Below, one piece after another: positions 16,863 through 25,294 of a stretch of 32,912 bases of DNA (the stretch's first letter is position 1; each line of letters opens with the position of its first letter). The notes under the pieces are model-generated. The model worked only from the letters and a program-made list of their open reading frames with translations. It ran no database searches and was not told where the DNA came from. Location of the stretch: contig JAICYU010000016.1 in the NCBI GenBank assembly GCA_025934025.1, forward strand, positions 1 to 32,912, given 5' to 3'. Position numbers and translations under genes: made by a program. The DNA comes from Terriglobales bacterium. Its GTDB lineage: Bacteria > Acidobacteriota > Terriglobia > Terriglobales > Acidobacteriaceae.

Positions 16863-17711
16863 TTAAGATTCGAAAACGTATCCAGCTATCCCTTCCTGCC
16901 GGTAGCCCTGAGCTGCCGCCGTCGCAAGGTCGCCGGGGTTGGTGGTGTAGAGATGCGTGCCATCCTTGGTGCTGACCAAACGGTACAAAGGCCTGGTGCC
17001 TGGCTGTTGCGAGGTGGCGATGTAGCCTACGATGCCTTCATCTTTTCCGCCCTGGCCCAGCACCGTGTTCCGCTCATCCGCCGAAGTCGTATAAAAGTGA
17101 TCGCCATTGCCCAGGAGAATGCGATACAAGGGCGCGGTGCCACTTTCCTGAGAAGTCGCCACATAGCCAACCGTCCCAACCGGAGTCCACCCGGCCGCTG
17201 TGATCTCGCTTTGGTTGGTGGTGTACAGATGCATGTCTTTGTTTCCTGGATTGTCGCCGCGGTAAAGCGCAACATGTGCGGTGGAGGAGGCAGCGCCGGT
17301 ACCGGCGTTTGCTCCGCTGCCGGCGTTTACGTCAGGAGCAGTTCCGGCCGCAGTAGACGCGGTTTGGAATTGCCCGCTGGTGCGGACATCGCCGTCACGG
17401 GTCAAAATCTGCCAATCCACGGTTTGCCCCGGCTGAAGTCCGGTGAGCTGCGCGGAATGATTCGTGGAGCCTCCGCCGGTGTAAGCCGACTTCCATGCGC
17501 CGTTCGCAACCCGATATTTAACGTGATTGGCGGCGTTCTTGTCCGTGGTCCAGTTGATGGTGGCGGAGGTGCCGGTAATGCTCGTTATGGTGGGGCCCTG
17601 CGTAATATGGACGTTCTTTTCGCTTTTTTGGTCCATGGTGCTGGTTTGCGCAAACGCAGCCAGCGACATCAGGCTAAGCACGAATGCCAATAGGCTCAGA
17701 TTTTTTCTCAT
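16863..17711 (-). CDS. Secreted protein with FN3 and DUF5648-like repeats
   Basis: A 282-residue exported protein. The signal peptide (KNLSLLAFVLSLMSLAAFAQ) has a signal peptidase I site. About residues 38-117 fit a fibronectin type III fold (TITSITGTSATINWTTDKNA, GLQPGQTVDWQILTRDGD). After a Gly/Ala/Ser linker, residues 147-282 carry repeats of the DUF5648 type: LYR...HLYTTNQSE, GYVATSQESGTAPLYR, DHFYTTSADERN, GYIATSQQPGTRPLYR, THLYTTNPGD and a final EGIAGYVFES. Such modules occur in extracellular proteins and may bind carbohydrate or the cell surface; this is inference. It is a single gene with its own terminator. Confidence 0.85.
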   Translation of the reverse strand: MRKNLSLLAFVLSLMSLAAFAQTSTMDQKSEKNVHITQGPTITSITGTSATINWTTDKNAANHVKYRVANGAWKSAYTGGGSTNHSAQLTGLQPGQTVDWQILTRDGDVRTSGQFQTASTAAGTAPDVNAGSGANAGTGAASSTAHVALYRGDNPGNKDMHLYTTNQSEITAAGWTPVGTVGYVATSQESGTAPLYRILLGNGDHFYTTSADERNTVLGQGGKDEGIVGYIATSQQPGTRPLYRLVSTKDGTHLYTTNPGDLATAAAQGYRQEGIAGYVFES

Positions 17712-17839
17712 ACTTATTCTCCCAGAAATGTGAAATGGCCAGACAACGCGGAAGCGCGCAAGCGTAGTTTCGTGCCAGGGATTACGAAACGCAGTGCTTA
17801 TTAGCTAAGAGGGACAAAGAAAAAACGAGGTTGCCAGAA

Positions 17840-18796
17840 TCATCCAATTTCAAGGCCGCCGACCAGGTCAGTAATTCTCGCCACTCGATGCTCAACGCAC
17901 CAGCGCTGCAGCCCATCCACAATTTTCTCCGTTGCACAAGGGTCCCAGAAATTCGCGGTGCCCACCTGAACGGCGGCAGCTCCGGCCAGCAGGAACTCAA
18001 CTGCATCTTCCGCTGTGGAAATGCCTCCCATCCCGATCACCGGTATTTCGACCGTATGCGCGGCCTCATACACCATGCGCAAGGCAATTGGCTTGATGGC
18101 GGGGCCGCTCAGTCCTGCGGTCACGTGCGAGATGCGAGGCTTGCGCGTGGCTGCGTCCACTGCCATTCCCACAAAGGTATTAACCAGCGAGAGGGCATCG
18201 GCGCCTGCATCTTCCGCAGCCTTGGCCATGGCGGGAATGCTGGTGACGTTGGGCGAGAGCTTTACAATCAGAGGCCGTCGCGCCGCGGATTTGCAGTTCG
18301 CCACCAATTCCTCCAGCATCGTGCGATTGGCGCCGAATACCATCCCCCCTTCGTGCGTATTCGGACATGAGACGTTCAGTTCGTAGGCGGCGATCCCTTC
18401 CGCTTCGTTCAGGATGCGGATGCTCTCCATGTAATCTTCTCGCGTGTAGCCGAATACATTGCAAATCACCACTACGTTCGTTTTCTTCCGCAACTTGGGA
18501 AGCTTTTCCTGGACAAACGCGGGTGCGCCGATGTTCTGAAGTCCGATGGAATTGAGCATACCGGCGGCAGTTTCAAACAGACGAGGCGGGGGGTTACCCA
18601 CCATCGGTTCGCGCGAAAGCCCTTTGGTGACGAAGCCGCCGAGCTTTTCCAGAGTCACAATGTCCTCGAACTCCACTCCATATCCAAATGTTCCCGAGGC
18701 GGCAATCACCGGATTCTTGAAGTGGATTCCCGCAAAAGTTACGCTCAAATCTGGCTTGGCTGATGAGGTGGGCTGCGTTGCGGTGGTGGTCGCCAT
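17840..18796 (-). CDS. pyrD: Dihydroorotate dehydrogenase, class 1 (catalytic subunit)
   Basis: This enzyme oxidises dihydroorotate to orotate in pyrimidine synthesis, with FMN. The active-site base is Cys in ELNVSCPNTHEGG (about residue 144), which marks class 1. Other conserved parts are AASGTFGYGVEF, NSIGLQN, VKLSPNVT, LSLVNTF and PVIGMGGISTAEDAVEFLLAGA (FMN phosphate site). It is closest to class 1B enzymes, which need a PyrK iron-sulfur/FAD partner; no pyrK gene is in the window. The ATG at 18796 is chosen, not the upstream in-frame ATG at 18847, because the family starts there. It has AGGG a few bases upstream. Confidence 0.93.
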   Translation of the reverse strand: MATTTATQPTSSAKPDLSVTFAGIHFKNPVIAASGTFGYGVEFEDIVTLEKLGGFVTKGLSREPMVGNPPPRLFETAAGMLNSIGLQNIGAPAFVQEKLPKLRKKTNVVVICNVFGYTREDYMESIRILNEAEGIAAYELNVSCPNTHEGGMVFGANRTMLEELVANCKSAARRPLIVKLSPNVTSIPAMAKAAEDAGADALSLVNTFVGMAVDAATRKPRISHVTAGLSGPAIKPIALRMVYEAAHTVEIPVIGMGGISTAEDAVEFLLAGAAAVQVGTANFWDPCATEKIVDGLQRWCVEHRVARITDLVGGLEIG

Positions 18797-18898
18797 CGCC
18801 CTAGTGTAGCAACAGAGGTTCACGTCAGGCACGCCGGAGGTCCGCATACAACTGAGTAGCTGAGATTAGCCGTCCAACACTGCAAGAGGCAGCCGCCC

Positions 18899-19750
18899 AT
18901 GGCTTTAACCCGCGCCTTTGAGGAGCACGAGGTCCCGCCCGAGTTGCGCCGGCTCTATGGAGAGGTCGGGGCTGCGCTGGACCTGCCGTTTGTGCCAACG
19001 CTGTTCAAGCTTCTCAGCGCTATGCCGCAGTATCTCAGGCCGGCGTGGAAGGACCTGGCAGCGGTGGTCTGCTCCCGCGAGTTCCAGGCTGGTGCGCAGG
19101 CTCTCCAGGAAATCGCGCATTCTGCCGCCGTGAGCGGAGGCTGGTCATTTTCCGACCAGCCGCAGGTCTTGGCTGCCGACAAGTTCTCCAATACTGATAT
19201 CCGTGTAATCGGAGGCACCATTGGGCTATTTGCCCGCGCTACCGCGCAAATGGGATTGCTCTCGCGGCTCATGCAGCGAGGATATTCGGGAGGTCAAAAA
19301 GGGCGGGTGACCGGATCGCGACAGGCATCCGCGTTGGCGCAGATGATTCATCTGCAAGTTCCCAATGAGCGCGAAGCCGGACTTCGTGTGTGGCTGATCT
19401 ACTCCGATATCAAACGCACCACAGGTTCCAAGAATGTCCTGAGCCTTTTCCGTGCTCTCTCGCCGTTTCCGAGCTATCTTGCGTCCTCGTGGCTGGACTG
19501 CAAACGACTGTTGGCGGACCATGCGTTCATTACAGCCCGCGAAGAAATCAATCGCCGGGTTCGAGCTCTGCTCACCGGACTTCCAGTGCGGGACCACCGG
19601 GCCATACTGAAGGACCTGGTACCGGCGGACTGGCGGGAAATTGAGGAGACGGTAGACGGCTTCGCACGCCTGCTTCCGCAGTTCATTCTCCTGACAGCAG
19701 TATGGCAGCGGTCATTCCCCAGCGCTTCACGTCTGATTGGCGCTGCGTGA
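18899..19750 (+). CDS. DehI-family (halocarboxylic acid dehalogenase-like) protein
   Basis: A 283-residue protein of the DehI family, group I 2-haloacid dehalogenases that are unrelated to HAD enzymes. It shows the family's internal duplication pattern: ELRRLYGEVGAALDLPFVPTLFK with LSAMPQYLRPAWKDL in the first half and IYSDIKRTTG with LFRALSPFPSYLASSWLDCK in the second. The Asp in YSDIK corresponds to the catalytic Asp region of DehI. It has no signal peptide. Whether it dehalogenates is unproven; many homologues in soil bacteria are uncharacterised. It is divergent from pyrD and ends 24 bases before the converging small basic gene. Confidence 0.75.
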   Translation: MALTRAFEEHEVPPELRRLYGEVGAALDLPFVPTLFKLLSAMPQYLRPAWKDLAAVVCSREFQAGAQALQEIAHSAAVSGGWSFSDQPQVLAADKFSNTDIRVIGGTIGLFARATAQMGLLSRLMQRGYSGGQKGRVTGSRQASALAQMIHLQVPNEREAGLRVWLIYSDIKRTTGSKNVLSLFRALSPFPSYLASSWLDCKRLLADHAFITAREEINRRVRALLTGLPVRDHRAILKDLVPADWREIEETVDGFARLLPQFILLTAVWQRSFPSASRLIGAA

Positions 19751-19774
19751 GCGGTAAACAATTCTGAAGATTTT

Positions 19775-20002
19775 CTAAAGTTTGTTTCTTCCGGCGGCTT
19801 TTGCTTTGGCCCAACGTCTTTTAGCAGACTCGGCGATTTTTCGCCGCGCTTCCGCTGAGAGACGGCGAGGGCCTCTAGACTTAGCTACCGATGCTCCGCG
19901 CGGCCTGCCCGGCCCTTTCCGGCCGCCCCTCAGGGCTGCAATGGCGCTCGATAAACGGTCGCGTTCGGTCTCAAGTTCGCTGATGATGGTTGCTGTGTCC
20001 AA
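19775..20002 (-). CDS. Small basic DNA-binding-like protein (paralog B)
   Basis: A 75-residue basic protein paralogous to the gene at 8735-8950. It shares the IISELETERDRLSSAIAALR helix. Its linker has GPGRPRGAS, a closer match to an AT-hook core (GRPRG), and the end LSAEARRKIAESAKRRWAKAK resembles a NUMOD3-type helix. The start is a TTG at 20002; AAGGAG nine bases upstream and the exact match with the paralog's MDT start decide this. Function unknown; a nucleoid or regulatory role is inferred. Confidence 0.75.
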   Translation of the reverse strand: MDTATIISELETERDRLSSAIAALRGGRKGPGRPRGASVAKSRGPRRLSAEARRKIAESAKRRWAKAKAAGRNKL

Positions 20003-20207
20003 GTGGTTGTTCTCCTTCCGCTAACAAAGACGAAATTCTAACAGGAGAAAGCGCCATCGGAAGAACTCCACCTATCCGCTAAGCTATTAATCCCGAAATT
20101 CGCTTGTTGATTCCGACGAAGTTGCTCTTTCCGGCACTCTGTCCCAGCATCTAATCACTTCCGGGGGCTGCAAAGTCCCGCGAAAAATTGGCCAGGAGAC
20201 ACAACCC

Positions 20208-21509
20208 GTGCAACAGCAATGGCAGAATGAACAACAACTGGAAACACGCTGGAACACTGAAGACAGGTGGAAAGGCATAGTCCGTCCCTATACGGCGAAG
20301 GATGTAACCAAGCTTCGCGGAACCATCCATATCGAGCACACTCTGGCGCGGCTGGGAGCTGAGCGGTTATGGAAGCTGCTGCACCGGGAAGACTACGTAG
20401 CAGCCTTGGGCGCTCTCAGTGGTAACCAGGCAGTCCAGCAAGTGCTGGCGGGATTGCAAGCCATCTATCTCAGCGGATGGCAGGTGGCAGGCGATGCTAA
20501 TCTTTCGGGACAGATGTACCCTGACCAAAGCCTCTATCCCTGCAATAGCGTTCCCAACGTGGTGAAGGAGATCAATAACGCGTTTCTCCGTTCGGATCAG
20601 ATTCATCACGCGGAAGAGAAGAATGGCATCTACTGGTTTGCTCCCATAGTCGCCGATGCCGAAGCAGGCTTTGGCGGCGCGCTTAATGCATTCGAACTGA
20701 TGAAAGCGATGATCGAGGCGGGCGCGGCCGGGGTGCATTTTGAAGATCAGTTGGCTTCGGCGAAAAAGTGCGGCCATATGGGAGGCAAGGTCCTGGTTCC
20801 AGCCCACGAATTCGTGCAAAAACTAGTGGCGGCGCGCCTGGCCGGCGACATTCTGGGAGTGCCCACAATCTTGATCGCTCGCACTGACGCAAATGGCGCA
20901 AAGCTGTTAACCAATGACAGCGATGTTCGTGACGTTGATTTCCTGACGGGCCGGCGCACCAGCGAGGGATTCCTTGGCTACCGCGGTGGGATCGAAGCCG
21001 CCGTGAATCGTGCTCTGATCTATGCTCCGTATGCCGACATGTTATGGTGCGAGACTTCAGAACCGGACATTGATGAGGCCAGGCGCTTTGCCGAAGCCAT
21101 CCACCAGAAATTTCCCGGAAAGTTGCTGGCCTATAACTGCTCGCCTTCGTTCCATTGGAAACGCAAACTGGATGATGCTGCCATTGCCAAGTTCCAGCGC
21201 GAACTTGGCGCGCTGGGATACAAGTTCCAATTCGTTACGCTGGCAGGGTTCCACGCTTTGAATCTCAGCATGTTCGAACTGGCTCGCAACTATGCCACAC
21301 ATGGAATGATCGCTTACGCGCGTCTTCAGCAGAAGGAATTCCAGACGGCCGAGCAGAACGGTTACACCGCGGTGCGCCATCAGCGATTTGTGGGAACAGG
21401 CTATTTCGATCAAGTGGCGCAAACCATCGCCAATGGCGAATCTTCCACTGTCGCGCTTGAAGGCTCAACCGAAGCTGAACAGTTTCATCTGCAAAAAGAG
21501 GCGGCATAA
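20208..21509 (+). CDS. aceA: Isocitrate lyase
   Basis: This enzyme splits isocitrate to succinate and glyoxylate, the first step of the glyoxylate shunt. The 433-residue product has the catalytic signature KKCGHMGGK (about residues 185-193), the upstream [10 protein letters not shown], and metal/substrate segments such as [12 protein letters not shown] and [12 protein letters not shown]. The GTG start is supported by CAGGAG nine bases upstream. The malate synthase gene is not in the window. It is a single gene ending at a hairpin terminator, and is expected to be induced on acetate or fatty acids, although no regulatory site could be recognised. Confidence 0.97.
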   Translation: MQQQWQNEQQLETRWNTEDRWKGIVRPYTAKDVTKLRGTIHIEHTLARLGAERLWKLLHREDYVAALGALSGNQAVQQVLAGLQAIYLSGWQVAGDANLSGQMYPDQSLYPCNSVPNVVKEINNAFLRSDQIHHAEEKNGIYWFAPIVADAEAGFGGALNAFELMKAMIEAGAAGVHFEDQLASAKKCGHMGGKVLVPAHEFVQKLVAARLAGDILGVPTILIARTDANGAKLLTNDSDVRDVDFLTGRRTSEGFLGYRGGIEAAVNRALIYAPYADMLWCETSEPDIDEARRFAEAIHQKFPGKLLAYNCSPSFHWKRKLDDAAIAKFQRELGALGYKFQFVTLAGFHALNLSMFELARNYATHGMIAYARLQQKEFQTAEQNGYTAVRHQRFVGTGYFDQVAQTIANGESSTVALEGSTEAEQFHLQKEAA

Positions 21510-21532
21510 CTGGGCCCTGGAAGGACCAATAG

Positions 21533-21565
21533 AACCCTCGCGCCAAGCGAGGGTTTCTGTTTTCA
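21533..21565 (+). terminator. Hairpin terminator after aceA
   Basis: AACCCTCGC (21533-21541) pairs perfectly with GCGAGGGTT (21547-21555) around a five-base loop, followed by TCTGTTTTC. It lies 24 bases after the aceA stop codon. Confidence 0.8.
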
Positions 21566-21769
21566 AAGAAGCCTTCGCGTGTCAGAGCATGGGAGCAGAA
21601 ATATAGGTCTTGCAGGATTTTTATTAGAAACCTTCAGAATTAGCCCGCACGAGACGTAAACTGTCCCGAACTATTTGTTATTTGAATTCAAGGGCTTGGG
21701 CACAGTTCGGATGGGGAGTTGAAAGAAACATTTGCCGCCAGAAACAAAACTGCTACAGTTCACCCTGAA

Positions 21770-22075
21770 ATGCATCAGAGATTGCGCATCATCGTTCTGA
21801 TTCTCATGTTGGCCATGGCGGTGGCGTCACCGTTCATGCAGCTCGACAGCTGGGACAATTTCCCAGTGGCAACGGGCGACATTGAGCTTCAAACGATCAT
21901 GGATTTGTGCATGTTTGGGATGTTTTTCGTCTTTGCCAGCGTCCTAATTACGTTGTTCCCCGCACTGCTGCGTTTTAGCTGCCTCAGGCCGACGACAGCA
22001 ATGCCGGTAGTGGAATACTGCCCTGCCGGCGTGCAGTCCCTTCTTTTAGGCTTTTCCGTTCCGCTCAGGAACTGA
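21770..22075 (+). CDS. Hypothetical small membrane protein
   Basis: A protein of about 101 residues with two hydrophobic helices: LRIIVLILMLAMAVASPFM near the N-terminus and MFGMFFVFASVLITLFPALL in the middle. I do not recognise a family. An in-frame TTG at 21719 would add 17 residues and has GGGGAG directly against it; the ATG at 21770 places the hydrophobic helix close to the N-terminus but has no clear ribosome site. A signal peptide or two membrane spans are both possible. The gene is not clearly linked to its neighbours. Confidence 0.5.
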   Translation: MHQRLRIIVLILMLAMAVASPFMQLDSWDNFPVATGDIELQTIMDLCMFGMFFVFASVLITLFPALLRFSCLRPTTAMPVVEYCPAGVQSLLLGFSVPLRN

Positions 22076-22221
22076 TTCCTCCATTCCCAGGCCGTAGTGT
22101 GTCTAAGCCGGGTCACGCCCACCTGGATGTGGGTTGATTTCCGGTTAACTGAGTCCGGTGTGTAGGCTGTTCTCCGCTTTATGGCCGCACACTGATCGCC
22201 ACTCTTTTTGAGGAATGGACC

Positions 22222-22953
22222 ATGAAATCCGTTGCGACTTACCCTCCGCAGTTTGCCGGAGTGATTTCTCCCGAGATAGAGATCGGGTTTGACTCTGAAC
22301 TTGAACAAGGCAGCGCGTTCCAGCGTAATTGTGTGCGCTGTGATACCAAGCTGGAAACTGAAGATGCCGCTCTGGTGCGCGGCTGCCTCGAAGGTAATCA
22401 GGAAGCATGGGAAAGCTTAGTTGATAAATACAAGCGTCTGATTTTTTCTGTTCCCCTGCGTTACGGCGCCAGCTCCGAGGATGCCGCGGATGTATTTCAG
22501 TCCGTTTGCATTGAGGTGTTCAACAGCCTGGAACACCTGAAGAACCCAGACTCGCTGCGCTCCTGGCTGATTACGGTGGCGATTCGTCAGTCATACCGTT
22601 GGCGAAAAAAACAAACGAACCATGTCGAGCTTGACGCGATGGAGCCGGAACTGGCGGAAGAGATTGCCAGCGTGCCGGAAACCATTGCCCAGTTGCAGCA
22701 GGAGCAGATCGTGCGGGATGTTGTGGCCAAGCTGCCGCCGCGCTGCGCGGAACTGGTTCGGCTGCTGTTCTTCGAGCAGCCGCCGCTTCCGTATGCCGAG
22801 GTGGCACGCCGGCTGGGACTGGCCACCGGTTCCATCGGATTTATCCGAGGCAGGTGCCTCACCAGGTTGCGCAAGATGCTGCTGGAATCGGGCTTCCGCG
22901 GCTCCGATACGGTCACGGCCTCTGACGTCAGCTCCTGCGGAACTGCGGTATAA
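22222..22953 (+). CDS. ECF-like RNA polymerase sigma-70 family factor
   Basis: A 243-residue sigma factor with a 45-residue N-terminal extension that carries a CxxC (NCVRCDTK). Region 2 spans about residues 48-115 (VRGCLEGNQEAWESLVDKYK, RLIFSVPLRYGASSEDAADVF, DSLRSWLITVAIRQSYRWRK). Region 4 is about residues 165-230 (AKLPPRCAELVRLLFF, PYAEVARRLGLATGSIGFIR, GRCLTRLRKML), a helix-turn-helix for the -35 box. The ATG has GAGGA about eight bases before it. No anti-sigma gene is adjacent. The CxxC in the extension is unusual and might sense redox or zinc, which is inference. Confidence 0.9.
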   Translation: MKSVATYPPQFAGVISPEIEIGFDSELEQGSAFQRNCVRCDTKLETEDAALVRGCLEGNQEAWESLVDKYKRLIFSVPLRYGASSEDAADVFQSVCIEVFNSLEHLKNPDSLRSWLITVAIRQSYRWRKKQTNHVELDAMEPELAEEIASVPETIAQLQQEQIVRDVVAKLPPRCAELVRLLFFEQPPLPYAEVARRLGLATGSIGFIRGRCLTRLRKMLLESGFRGSDTVTASDVSSCGTAV

Positions 22954-23002
22954 AGGGATTTTCGGGCGCTCGCACTTCCCTTAGAACGGAGATGCGAGAA
23001 TG

Positions 23003-23036
23003 AAAGCCGGACGCGCTTGTCGGGTCCGGCTTTTTG
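23003..23036 (+). terminator. Hairpin terminator after the sigma factor gene
   Basis: AAAGCCGGA (23003-23011) pairs with TCCGGCTTT (23025-23033), and the stem continues into TTTTT (23031-23035). It lies between the converging sigma factor and HD-GYP genes. Confidence 0.85.
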
Positions 23037-23051
23037 CAATATTGATTGAGA

Positions 23052-25019
23052 TCACTTCAGAGGCAGCAGCGCAGAACCCTCTTCAATGCCCGCCACTCCT
23101 GCGGAATAGCGGCTGTGTCGGCCGGAAAGATGCAGCGGCACAATGACGGGATCGTGTATCGTTTGCGCCTCGGGGTGCTGCTTCAGAATTTTAGCGATTT
23201 CAGGCGCGTTCGCCCGAAGCGCACTTAAATGTCCGGAATCGAAGGCGTCCGCCTGTCGGCGATAAACGGCCAATACTCCCAGAGTGCGCCCGCGATGCTG
23301 CAGAGGAACCGCCAATGCGCATCGCAGCGCCAATCCTGCCAACCCAGGCTCGACGGTCGGGTTGCCGTTTAGGATTGGATTCTCTGTCTCGGCTACCCAA
23401 CCAATCAAACCTTCTCCTCTCTTCACCTTCGATGATGAGAGCTGGCGCATGCTGTCTCCCAGCGCGAAGCGGGAGGTGAGCATCTCTCCGCCTGAGTAGA
23501 TTGCTATCGCGTCAAACGGCACAAGAAAGCGCAACCGGAGCGCAACCGCTGACAAGATTTCCTGCAGTGTGAGCCGCTCTTCGGGGAATACCGGATCCAT
23601 AATTCCGGGAAGGCGGTTGCTGCTCAAATTCGCACCAGCGGGAGCTGTGGATGTGCCTGCGGCAAAGCCGGCATCCGGAGCGGCGCCCCGCTCGACTTTC
23701 ACGTCAAAGGACAACTTTGCCCGCTTCTCCGGCTCCTGAAGGCGCGCCAGCCGTTCTAATTCCTCGTACCGTGCCTGCAATGCTGAAACTACGCGGGGGT
23801 CGAACGCTTTTCCTGAATCTTTCACCACCATCGCCATGGCTTCGTTGAGCGGCAGCGCCCGGCGGTATTGGCGATCGGAGGCGAGCGCGTCCAGGCAATC
23901 CACTGCAGAGAGAATCCGGGCTCCTATGGGAATTCCTTCGCCGGAGATTCCGGCGGGATAACCGCTACCGTCCCATTTTTCATGATGGCAGCGCACAATG
24001 GGCGCAACCGGGTACGGGAAACGGATCTGCTCCAGAATTTCAGCTCCCACAATGGGATGGACCTTCATCTTCTCGAATTCTTCGGGAGTCAGCTTTCCGG
24101 GCTTGGAGATGATGTGTTCAGGCACGGCCAGCTTCCCGATGTCGTGCAGCACGGAAGCGGCCTGCAGCGCCTGCATTTCTGAAGGCGAAAGCCCCAGGTC
24201 TTTTCCCAATTCCATAGCATAGACTCGCACCCGCTGCAGGTGATCACCAGTCGTATGGTCTTTTGCTTCGATCGCGAGCGCCAGGGTTTCGATGGTCCGC
24301 ATATTGAGCGATGCGAGGTCCTCGAGATGCCGTTTCTCATCCTCCCAGCGGCCCAGGTGCATGCGGTAAGAACGGTAAATCACATAAACGGCAGGTAAGA
24401 CGAGGACCGAAAATTCCCATCCGGCAAGCCGATTTACGAATTGGATAACTCCGGCAAGAGCAGCGCCGACCAGATAGTAAGGGAACGTCCAGTAATATCC
24501 GGTGGTCCACTTTGCAACGATGGGCGTGCTCTCCGCCAATGCAATCACAGTAGCTACCGGAATGGTATTCAAGAGGAAATACACGATCGCGGCAATCAGA
24601 ATGGGAATTGGCGGGCGGCCGCGGAACACGTCGGTTACAAGAACCGCATAGGTCCAATAAGCACCGGTGATGGCGACGGTGACTTGGGCCAGATTAAACG
24701 CGAAGCGGACAACACTGAAACTGGTGCCGGCACGCCAGAAACACTGAACCAGCGTAGCGGCGAGAGCGAGGACGAGCGTCTCAGAGATGCTCATGTTTGC
24801 CACGCCCACCAGAAAGAAAACAAAATTGACTGAGACGGTGCCTTCCACACCGGGCATGACAATCTTCATTGCCGATGCGATCGCGGTAAGCAAAAGGTAA
24901 GTAGGGAACAGAAGGCTATGGGTGCTGTGCCACGGGACCATCCCCCAGACGAGGCAGAGAGCTCCGCACCCCCAAATGAGGAAGACAAAAGGTCTGGCTC
25001 GAACTGGAATTCCTGCCAT
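23052..25019 (-). CDS. Membrane HD-GYP and GAF domain protein (c-di-GMP phosphodiesterase)
   Basis: A 655-residue signalling protein. Residues 1-225 hold about eight hydrophobic helices with no recognised sensor family; this resembles a membrane sensor domain. An HD-GYP domain follows (about 240-430): the HD pair in LHDIGKLAVPEH, metal-ligand His in HPIVGAEIL, and HHEKWDGSGYP, the GYP motif. A GAF domain ends the protein (about 475-645: ILSAVALRLRFLVPFDAIAI, GEGLIGWVAE, LAVPLQHRGRTLGVLAVYRR). HD-GYP enzymes hydrolyse cyclic di-GMP to pGpG or GMP. The protein is divergent from the secreted protease gene, with a 275-base shared upstream region. The signal sensed is unknown. Confidence 0.93.
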   Translation of the reverse strand: MAGIPVRARPFVFLIWGCGALCLVWGMVPWHSTHSLLFPTYLLLTAIASAMKIVMPGVEGTVSVNFVFFLVGVANMSISETLVLALAATLVQCFWRAGTSFSVVRFAFNLAQVTVAITGAYWTYAVLVTDVFRGRPPIPILIAAIVYFLLNTIPVATVIALAESTPIVAKWTTGYYWTFPYYLVGAALAGVIQFVNRLAGWEFSVLVLPAVYVIYRSYRMHLGRWEDEKRHLEDLASLNMRTIETLALAIEAKDHTTGDHLQRVRVYAMELGKDLGLSPSEMQALQAASVLHDIGKLAVPEHIISKPGKLTPEEFEKMKVHPIVGAEILEQIRFPYPVAPIVRCHHEKWDGSGYPAGISGEGIPIGARILSAVDCLDALASDRQYRRALPLNEAMAMVVKDSGKAFDPRVVSALQARYEELERLARLQEPEKRAKLSFDVKVERGAAPDAGFAAGTSTAPAGANLSSNRLPGIMDPVFPEERLTLQEILSAVALRLRFLVPFDAIAIYSGGEMLTSRFALGDSMRQLSSSKVKRGEGLIGWVAETENPILNGNPTVEPGLAGLALRCALAVPLQHRGRTLGVLAVYRRQADAFDSGHLSALRANAPEIAKILKQHPEAQTIHDPVIVPLHLSGRHSRYSAGVAGIEEGSALLPLK

Positions 25020-25136
25020 CGGATCAGCTTTGCAGTGGATTAAGCCCGCCTAATTGTCCAGCCAAAATGGAGCGTGAACAACGGCACTTCGGTAACCCGC
25101 GGACGAGGGACTGTTGCCCCCCTGCATGCTATCGAG

Positions 25137-25170
25137 GTGACAGCCATGACGCAGGTGTGACGCCTGTGAC
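25137..25170 (+). promoter_or_regulatory. Four TGAC direct repeats, possible regulator site
   Basis: In the intergenic region between the divergent HD-GYP and protease genes, TGAC occurs at 25138, 25147, 25158 and 25167 (spacing 9, 11, 9). Three are preceded by G (GTGAC) and one by A. Regular direct repeats near one helical turn suggest a transcription factor site; no known family is matched. Confidence 0.3.
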
Positions 25171-25294
25171 AAGCCGTCCCCGCAACCGCTTTGGAGGAAC
25201 TTTAGTAATTACAGTCAGTTACAGCGGTCCGAACATGGCTACCCGCTTGCAATAAACGAGCATGCGGTCAATTTTCCTCTTCCAGGACATTTTT

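Noticed and set aside
25060-25200. Possible c-di-GMP riboswitch before the HD-GYP gene
   Set aside because: On the minus strand GCGGGTTACCG resembles one end of the GEMM motif, but the essential CACAGGGCAAACC and GACGCAAAGC parts are absent.
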